Assembly: GCA_945882005.1 (NCBI GenBank)
Contig: CAMCWG010000099.1
Location: 1-9,461 of the forward strand
Origin: Bordetella parapertussis
GTDB lineage: Bacteria; Pseudomonadota; Gammaproteobacteria; Burkholderiales; Burkholderiaceae_B
Direction of reading: 5' to 3'
Length of the DNA: 9,461 nt
Part shown: piece by piece, positions 6,514 to 9,461 of the stretch
How the letters are laid out: each line of letters opens with the position of its first letter
Numbering within the stretch: position 1 is the stretch's first letter
Translations under genes and position numbers: made by a program
Notes under the pieces: generated by a model
Told to the model about the DNA's origin: nothing
Database searches by the model: none
The model's input: the letters and a program-made list of their open reading frames with translations, nothing else

Positions 6514-6530
6514 CCACAAGGAGTTTGAAA

Positions 6531-7265
6531 ATGGATGGAAAACTTGGATTGGCCCACTTCTGGGCGCAAGGCGATGCGGTGTCGCATGCCGTCGCTATTG
6601 CACTGTTTTTGATGTCGGTCGTCAGCTGGTATCTCATTTTTGGCAAAGCACTTGCACAGTTGCGCTCCCGCGTCTCGATCACACGTGCCATGCAATCATT
6701 CTGGGCTGCGAGTTCACGTTCGCAAGCATTGGAAACCATTCGAGCTGAAGACAAGACAGGTGTCTTTGCGCTCATCGCAACCGATGCGGTATTGGCTACG
6801 CAAGCCTATGAAGAAAAATCCACCGGCGGTATCGGTTCAGGTGTGGACGCCAGCGAATTTATAGGTCGCACGTTGCAACAATCCACGGTGTTGGCGCAGG
6901 CACGCGTCGAGCGGGGCTTGACCTTTCTCGCTTCTGTGGGATCGACAGCACCTTTCGTCGGTTTGTTCGGTACGGTGTGGGGCATTTACCATGCATTGGT
7001 TGGCCTGTCCAGCGCAACCCAAGTCGTTTTAGACAAGGTAGCCGGACCCGTCGGGGAAGCACTCATCATGACAGCTGCCGGATTGTTCGTCGCCATTCCT
7101 GCTGTACTCGCCTACAACGCCTTCACCCGTTCTAACCGCTTAGTACTCGCGCAACTCGACGGTTTTGCGCATAGCCTGCACGCGTACTTGGTAGCTGGTG
7201 TCCGCTTGGATGGTCAGGCCAGGGCCGCGACGGTCGTTGCGTTGCGCGCCGCATCTACGTCCTGA
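6531..7265 (+). CDS. exbB: ExbB/MotA/TolQ family proton channel subunit
   Basis: A 244-residue protein. AAGGAG (6518-6523) lies seven bases before ATG 6531, which fixes the start although the frame is open further back into the PepSY gene. There are three membrane segments: about residues 17-38, 132-155 and 178-198. The MotA/TolQ/ExbB signature is intact: GLTFLASVGSTAPFVGLFGTV (129-149) and GPVGEALIMTAAGLFVAIPA (172-191), which includes the conserved glutamate (Glu176). It would assemble with ExbD and TonB in the inner membrane to convert the proton gradient into force on the receptor. It lies 17 bases after the PepSY gene and 10 before exbD, in the same operon. TolQ is less likely because of the TonB and receptor neighbours. 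Confidence 0.93.
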   Translation: MDGKLGLAHFWAQGDAVSHAVAIALFLMSVVSWYLIFGKALAQLRSRVSITRAMQSFWAASSRSQALETIRAEDKTGVFALIATDAVLATQAYEEKSTGGIGSGVDASEFIGRTLQQSTVLAQARVERGLTFLASVGSTAPFVGLFGTVWGIYHALVGLSSATQVVLDKVAGPVGEALIMTAAGLFVAIPAVLAYNAFTRSNRLVLAQLDGFAHSLHAYLVAGVRLDGQARAATVVALRAASTS

Positions 7266-7275
7266 GGATAAGAAT

Positions 7276-7713
7276 ATGGCATTCAATTACAACGGCAGCA
7301 AAGTAGGTTTATCTCAGCCCATGGCAGACATCAACACCACACCCCTGGTAGATGTGATGTTGGTTCTGCTGGTCATTTTTATCATTACCGCACCATTACT
7401 TCAGCAGGCGGTGCCAATCGATTTGCCCAGAGTGGAGGCAAGAAAACTCGACGACAAACCACATACCGTGCAAGTAGCACTCGATGCCGAAGGAAAAATT
7501 TCTGTTGATGGAAAATTCGTCACGCTGAACTCTCTCGGTGAGCAGCTACGTGTAACGTGGGGAGGCAATGGGTCGATGCCGGAGATGCATCTACGTGCGG
7601 ATCGCGGGACACGTTATGAGCGCGTCACTGAGGTGATGGCCGCTGCGCAATCGGTCGGAATGACAAAGATTGCCTTCGTTACTGAAAAACGTGGGGGTGA
7701 CTTGGAAAGATAA
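7276..7713 (+). CDS. exbD: ExbD/TolR family biopolymer transport protein
   Basis: A 145-residue protein. GAGGA (7264-7268) lies seven bases before ATG 7276, which is preferred over in-frame codons inside exbB. The N-terminal motif MADINTTPLVDVMLVLLVIFII (residues 16-37) holds the single membrane helix and Asp26, equivalent to the proton-carrying aspartate of ExbD. The periplasmic domain (about 45-140) has the usual PIDLPRVEA, a VQVALDAEGKISVDG beta segment, and an HLRADRGTRYERVTEVMAAAQSVGMTK-type C-terminal fold. It is the last gene of the uptake operon. No convincing intrinsic terminator follows it directly on the + strand. Confidence 0.93.
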   Translation: MAFNYNGSKVGLSQPMADINTTPLVDVMLVLLVIFIITAPLLQQAVPIDLPRVEARKLDDKPHTVQVALDAEGKISVDGKFVTLNSLGEQLRVTWGGNGSMPEMHLRADRGTRYERVTEVMAAAQSVGMTKIAFVTEKRGGDLER

Positions 7714-7845
7714 AACGCGCACAGCAATAACAGACCCGTCTCTTCCCATCTCCTGCGGTTATTTCTCAGTCGCTTTGGGTGCAGCAATTTCCAACTACAA
7801 CCCATCGCACCTAAACCCGCATGAATGCTGGATATAGGCTCGCGA

Positions 7846-7858
7846 ACGCTCGCGAGGC
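7846..7858 (+). repeat. Short repeat element ACGCTCGCGAGGC, copy 1
   Basis: An exact 13-base match to 7923-7935. It has a self-complementary core CTCGCGAG and is preceded by a partial extra copy, GCTCGCGA, at 7838-7845. Confidence 0.6.
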
Positions 7859-7922
7859 AACCAGAGAACAGAGAGAGAAATGGGCGCACGGCGCAGCCCC
7901 AAACGGGTATATCGACTGATTG

Positions 7923-7935
7923 ACGCTCGCGAGGC
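7923..7935 (+). repeat. Short repeat element ACGCTCGCGAGGC, copy 2
   Basis: The second exact copy, 77 bases after the first. Both are followed by CAAC or AAC. Confidence 0.6.
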
Positions 7936-7972
7936 CAACGCCCGAAACCGCGCCAACACGGGCGCTGCAGGC

Positions 7973-8005
7973 AAAAAAAATCCCAACCGATAAGAGTTGG
8001 GATTT
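7973..8005 (-). terminator. Intrinsic terminator for minus-strand transcription
   Basis: AAATCCCAAC (7978-7987) and GTTGGGATTT (7996-8005) form a perfect 10-bp stem around an 8-base loop. A run of eight A on the + strand (7973-7980) reads as a T-tract after the stem on the minus strand, making this a strong terminator for leftward transcripts. Only three T follow the stem rightward, so termination from exbD is weaker at best. No minus-strand gene ends here now; the tRNA/tmRNA-like remnant just upstream may be what it once served. Confidence 0.72.
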
Positions 8006-8011
8006 AGGGTA

Positions 8012-8045
8012 ATGGTGGTGGAAAACGGAACCGAACCCGCGTTCG
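8012..8045 (-). other. Degenerate tRNA/tmRNA 3'-end-like remnant
   Basis: On the minus strand this reads CGAACGCGGGTTCGGTTCC, a few T, then CCACCACCA, and is followed directly by the minus-strand terminator. GCGGGTTC-x-x-TTCC plus CCA resembles a T-arm and acceptor end of tRNA or tmRNA. The T-stem does not pair properly beyond two base pairs and no matching acceptor 5' strand or anticodon arm is visible, so it is not a working gene. A decayed 3' end left by element integration is possible. Confidence 0.28.
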
Positions 8046-8057
8046 CTTTCCGAAGCG
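8032..8057. repeat. Inverted-repeat module A
   Basis: CGAAC-CCGC-GTTCG (8032-8045) overlaps CGCTT-TCCG-AAGCG (8044-8057), giving two adjacent 5-bp hairpins. Positions 8032-8052 align with 8178-8197 (CGAACCCG-x-GTTCG-x-TTCCG), so the unit is repeated 146 bases downstream. Confidence 0.5.
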
Positions 8058-8109
8058 GATAGCAATAGAACCCGCAAGTGTCCGTGTTTTCGGGCTAATG
8101 TCCTTTTTC

Positions 8110-8121
8110 CCTCGCGAGCGT
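8110..8121 (-). repeat. Short repeat element, inverted copy 3
   Basis: CCTCGCGAGCGT is the exact reverse complement of the first 12 bases of the element at 7846 and 7923. The third copy is therefore in opposite orientation, on the other side of the terminator. Confidence 0.55.
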
Positions 8122-8176
8122 TATCAGCTGAAGGGCGACGCGGATTGGGGTGGCGAGCGCGGAAGCAGTAGCCGAG

Positions 8177-8213
8177 TCGAACCCGAGTTCGATTCCGCGT
8201 TTCGCAATCGAAC
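8177..8213. repeat. Inverted-repeat module B
   Basis: TCGAAC-CCGA-GTTCGA (8177-8192) overlaps a larger hairpin, GTTCGATT (8187-8194) against AATCGAAC (8206-8213). One C-C mismatch and a further CG/CG pair surround a CGTTT loop. The first part matches module A. On the minus strand, 8203-8240 also reads like a tmRNA 3' region (CTGTAGGAG, then GTGGACGCCGGTTCGATT), but without a functional T-stem. Confidence 0.5.
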
Positions 8214-8255
8214 CGGCGTCCACATTGAGTCTCCTACAGGCCAAACTTTGAAACC

Positions 8256-8272
8256 GGCTCACCTGGTGAGCC
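8256..8272. promoter_or_regulatory. Perfect 17-bp palindrome upstream of the HTH/DUF499 operon
   Basis: GGCTCACC-T-GGTGAGCC has 8-bp arms with a single central base. It lies about 90 bases before the excisionase-like HTH gene. No T-tract follows, so a protein binding site is as likely as a terminator hairpin. Confidence 0.45.
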
Positions 8273-8362
8273 TGCCGTAATCTAGTCTTAAAACACTCAA
8301 ATCTCCAATTTGGACAAGTTTGCCCAGTTTTCAGTTATGCTAGTGGCACTCGGAGGATGCCC

Positions 8363-8611
8363 ATGCCACGCTTGGTGGAACCAGCTATGACCGTTCGGGA
8401 CGTTGCGGCGTTCTTGAACGTGGACGAAAAGACGATCTACAGGCTTGCCCAAAAAGGCGATCTCCCTGGGTTCAAGGTGTCAGGGTCTTGGCGCTTTCAG
8501 CGGCCTGATCTTGAGGCGTGGATTGCCGAACGCAAAGATCACGCAGCATGCGGTAAGACGAAATTGATCCGGGCAATGCCTGGTGTAAGTAAGGGGAGAG
8601 CAGCAAAATGA
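8363..8611 (+). CDS. Excisionase-type HTH_17 DNA-binding protein
   Basis: ATG 8363 is chosen over ATG 8357 because the Shine-Dalgarno CGGAGG (8351-8356) directly abuts 8357 but sits six bases before 8363. The 82-residue product has an N-terminal MerR/excisionase-like HTH (residues 9-56): MTVRDVAAFLNVDEKTIYRLAQKGDLPGFKVSGSWRF with the wing Trp-Arg-Phe, then DLEAWIAERK. A basic tail follows (about 64-82). HTH_17 proteins serve as excisionases or as small regulators heading defence operons. Here it is linked by ATGA to a 36-residue ORF and then a DUF499 ATPase, so regulation of that operon is likelier than excision. Inverted repeats upstream could be its targets. Confidence 0.85.
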   Translation: MPRLVEPAMTVRDVAAFLNVDEKTIYRLAQKGDLPGFKVSGSWRFQRPDLEAWIAERKDHAACGKTKLIRAMPGVSKGRAAK

Positions 8612-8718
8612 CGAGAGCTTATTGGCTTGTTGGATTACTCAAAAGCGTCGGAGAAATAATCTCCTGCATTCGTTCGCCCCTTGGTGACGTGAACCATAAC
8701 TGGGCTCAAAGACTATGA
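8608..8718 (+). CDS. 36-residue ORF coupled to both neighbours by ATGA overlaps
   Basis: The ATG at 8608-8610 overlaps the TGA of the HTH gene, and its own TGA (8716-8718) overlaps the ATG of the DUF499 gene. Both junctions are ATGA. It begins MTRAYWLVGLLKSVGEIIS and ends NHNWAQRL, an amphipathic N-terminal helix and a short polar tail. GGGGAG (8593-8598) inside the HTH gene can serve as its ribosome binding site. The family is not recognised. It may be a small functional protein, or a relay that carries ribosomes to the DUF499 start, which lacks a good Shine-Dalgarno sequence of its own. Confidence 0.5.
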   Translation: MTRAYWLVGLLKSVGEIISCIRSPLGDVNHNWAQRL

Positions 8719-9461
8719 CACTCCAGACCCTCTGCAAACCTAGGCCCTCCGTATTTGCGGCGGATCGGCGTGCCACTGTTCTCAGTCTGGATACCTTTCT
8801 GAAGGGACAAGTGCACGGTAAAGAGTTCTTTGACGAGAACTATTTCACATCTGGAATGCTGACGCTGGTCGACCGGGCTTTTCGGCATCTATCGGGTACC
8901 GGCGCAGGGTCTTCTGTGTTCATGCTTTCACAAGCGATGGGCGGCGGCAAAACGCACAGCATGATTGCCTTGGGTCTTTTGGCTAAAGATCCTGAACTGC
9001 GGAAAAAAGTGCTCGGGGAGGACAACCCCGCTCCCAAGCTCGGTCGCTGTCGCGTTATAGGTTTTAACGGTAGAAGCACCGATGCCAAAGGAGGCATTTG
9101 GGGCTCTTTTGCCGAACAGCTAGGCAAAGCAGAATCGTTCGCAAGCTACATATCGCCACTTCTGAGCGCTCCTGGTCCTGAGGCATGGAAACAGCTGCTC
9201 GGTGGTGAACCGCTGGTCATGTTCTTAGACGAGCTCCCCCCATATTTGGAATACGCGGTCGCGGTCCCAGTCGGCAACGCGGATCTAAGTGTTGTCACGA
9301 CAGCGGCTCTGGCAAACCTGTTCGTGGCCGTCGCGGACATGGACAACGTTTGTTTGGTGTTGTCAGACCTTGCGGGCACTAATTTTACGGTTGGCCAAGC
9401 TCATTTGCAGGCTGCTCTTAGTCGGGCAATTCAAGGCATCACCTCTGAGTCAAAGCGTATT
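8715..9461 (+). CDS. DUF499 family ATPase (N-terminal part; runs off the window)
   Basis: 249 residues are open to the right edge. Full DUF499 proteins are usually around a thousand residues, so only the start is seen. After an N-terminal segment, DENYFTSGMLTLVDRAFRHLSG (40-61) leads to a P-loop of the family type AMGGGKTH (residues 74-81, Lys79). Later come VIGFNGRSTDAKGG (114-127) and the Walker B strand LVMFLDE (167-173), followed by a possible sensor region LVLSDLAGTNF. DUF499 ATPases occur with DUF1156 methyltransferases, DUF3780 proteins and helicases in clusters linked to anti-phage defence. The preceding HTH_17 gene fits that setting. The specific role of the ATPase is not established, and partner genes would lie past position 9461. 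Confidence 0.9.
   Translation, partial: MTLQTLCKPRPSVFAADRRATVLSLDTFLKGQVHGKEFFDENYFTSGMLTLVDRAFRHLSGTGAGSSVFMLSQAMGGGKTHSMIALGLLAKDPELRKKVLGEDNPAPKLGRCRVIGFNGRSTDAKGGIWGSFAEQLGKAESFASYISPLLSAPGPEAWKQLLGGEPLVMFLDELPPYLEYAVAVPVGNADLSVVTTAALANLFVAVADMDNVCLVLSDLAGTNFTVGQAHLQAALSRAIQGITSESKRI

Larger units (their letters stand above)
7714..8362. other. Non-coding gap between the uptake operon and the DUF499 operon
   Basis: About 650 bases with no convincing gene. Open frames here (for example 8098-8280 +, and 7811-8077 -) are short, lack good ribosome binding sites and show no recognisable domain. The gap is rich in repeats: a 12-bp CG-rich element in three copies, a minus-strand terminator with a CCA-like and T-arm-like remnant, two related inverted-repeat modules and a 17-bp palindrome, each listed separately. 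From 8273 on it becomes AT-rich and should hold the promoter of the next operon. TTGGAC (8310-8315) and TATGCT (8336-8341) are 20 bases apart, too far for a standard promoter. Confidence 0.7.

Noticed and set aside
6237..6530. A longer ExbB starting inside the PepSY gene
   Set aside because: ATG 6531 has an excellent AAGGAG and gives the normal family N-terminus; the upstream part is the PepSY gene in another frame.
7198..7275. A longer ExbD starting inside exbB
   Set aside because: ATG 7276 with GAGGA gives the usual ExbD start. The extra 26 residues would precede the membrane helix and are exbB read in another frame.
7714..7830. Intrinsic terminator right after exbD
   Set aside because: Only weak, long-loop pairings (AATAAC with GTTATT; GGTGC with GCACC) without a T-tract.
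7811..8077. An 88-residue minus-strand ORF in the gap
   Set aside because: It crosses the minus-strand intrinsic terminator and the repeat elements and has no Shine-Dalgarno sequence or family likeness.
8000..8260. A complete tmRNA or tRNA gene on the minus strand
   Set aside because: T-loop-like GGTTC motifs and a CCA end occur, but T-stems do not pair, no anticodon arm or acceptor 5' strand is found, and no convincing tmRNA tag reading frame ends in ALAA. Kept only as a possible remnant.
8098..8280. A 60-residue + strand ORF in the gap
   Set aside because: No ribosome binding site, it runs through the inverted-repeat module and palindrome, and has no recognisable features.
8310..8341. Sigma-70 promoter TTGGAC/TATGCT, or a sigma-54 -24/-12 site, before the HTH gene
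   Set aside because: The sigma-70 hexamers are 20 bases apart. The GG and GC of a would-be sigma-54 site are 8 rather than 10 bases apart. A promoter is probably nearby but I cannot place it.
1..9461. CRISPR array or intact insertion sequence
   Set aside because: No regularly spaced repeats with spacers, no transposase gene and no terminal inverted repeats flanking one were found.

Overview
The window reads as a mosaic accessory segment of a proteobacterial chromosome or island. Betaproteobacteria (Burkholderiales-like) is the best guess. The grounds are moderate GC codon usage, a GbsR/MarR regulator beside a DUF2946 protein, and a TonB-dependent metal-uptake operon resembling those of Bordetella and relatives. 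The genus cannot be fixed from sequence alone. All convincing genes are on the + strand.

Left part (1-917): the last codons of an open frame, then two small paralogous helix-turn-helix proteins of the kind found next to, or fused to, large serine recombinases. These look like the trailing edge of a mobile-element module.

Centre (about 928-7713): one long, tightly packed transcription unit. A putative promoter and an 11-bp inverted-repeat operator precede a GbsR/MarR-type repressor (990-1544). Four bases later comes a DUF2946 protein (1549-1944) carrying both signatures of the copper-responsive nascent-peptide regulator CruR: an HCPFC (CXXC) motif and a RAPP arrest motif just before the stop. 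A C-rich, G-poor, rut-like stretch overlaps the RAPP codons. Then follow a 68-residue membrane or secreted small ORF with two late cysteines, tonB, a 715-residue TonB-dependent receptor, a PepSY-family membrane protein with a His-rich loop, exbB and exbD. Together they would form a self-contained outer-membrane uptake machine: receptor, its own TonB-ExbB-ExbD energy transducer, and an inner-membrane PepSY protein possibly acting as a reductase. The predicted controls are a DNA-binding repressor and, by homology, copper-controlled translation arrest with Rho-dependent termination. The likely cargo is copper, a metal chelate or a siderophore. The substrate itself is not visible in the sequence.

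Gap (7714-8362): more than 600 bases without a convincing gene. It holds three copies of a 12-bp element, a strong minus-strand intrinsic terminator next to a CCA-like and T-arm-like remnant (possibly a decayed tmRNA/tRNA 3' end, i.e. an integration scar), two related inverted-repeat modules, and a perfect 17-bp palindrome.

Right part (8363-9461): the start of another operon. It contains an excisionase-type HTH_17 protein, a 36-residue ORF coupled by ATGA overlaps on both sides, and the N-terminal 249 residues of a DUF499 ATPase. DUF499 proteins are hallmark parts of helicase/methylase/ATPase anti-phage clusters, so a defence island probably begins here and continues past the window end.
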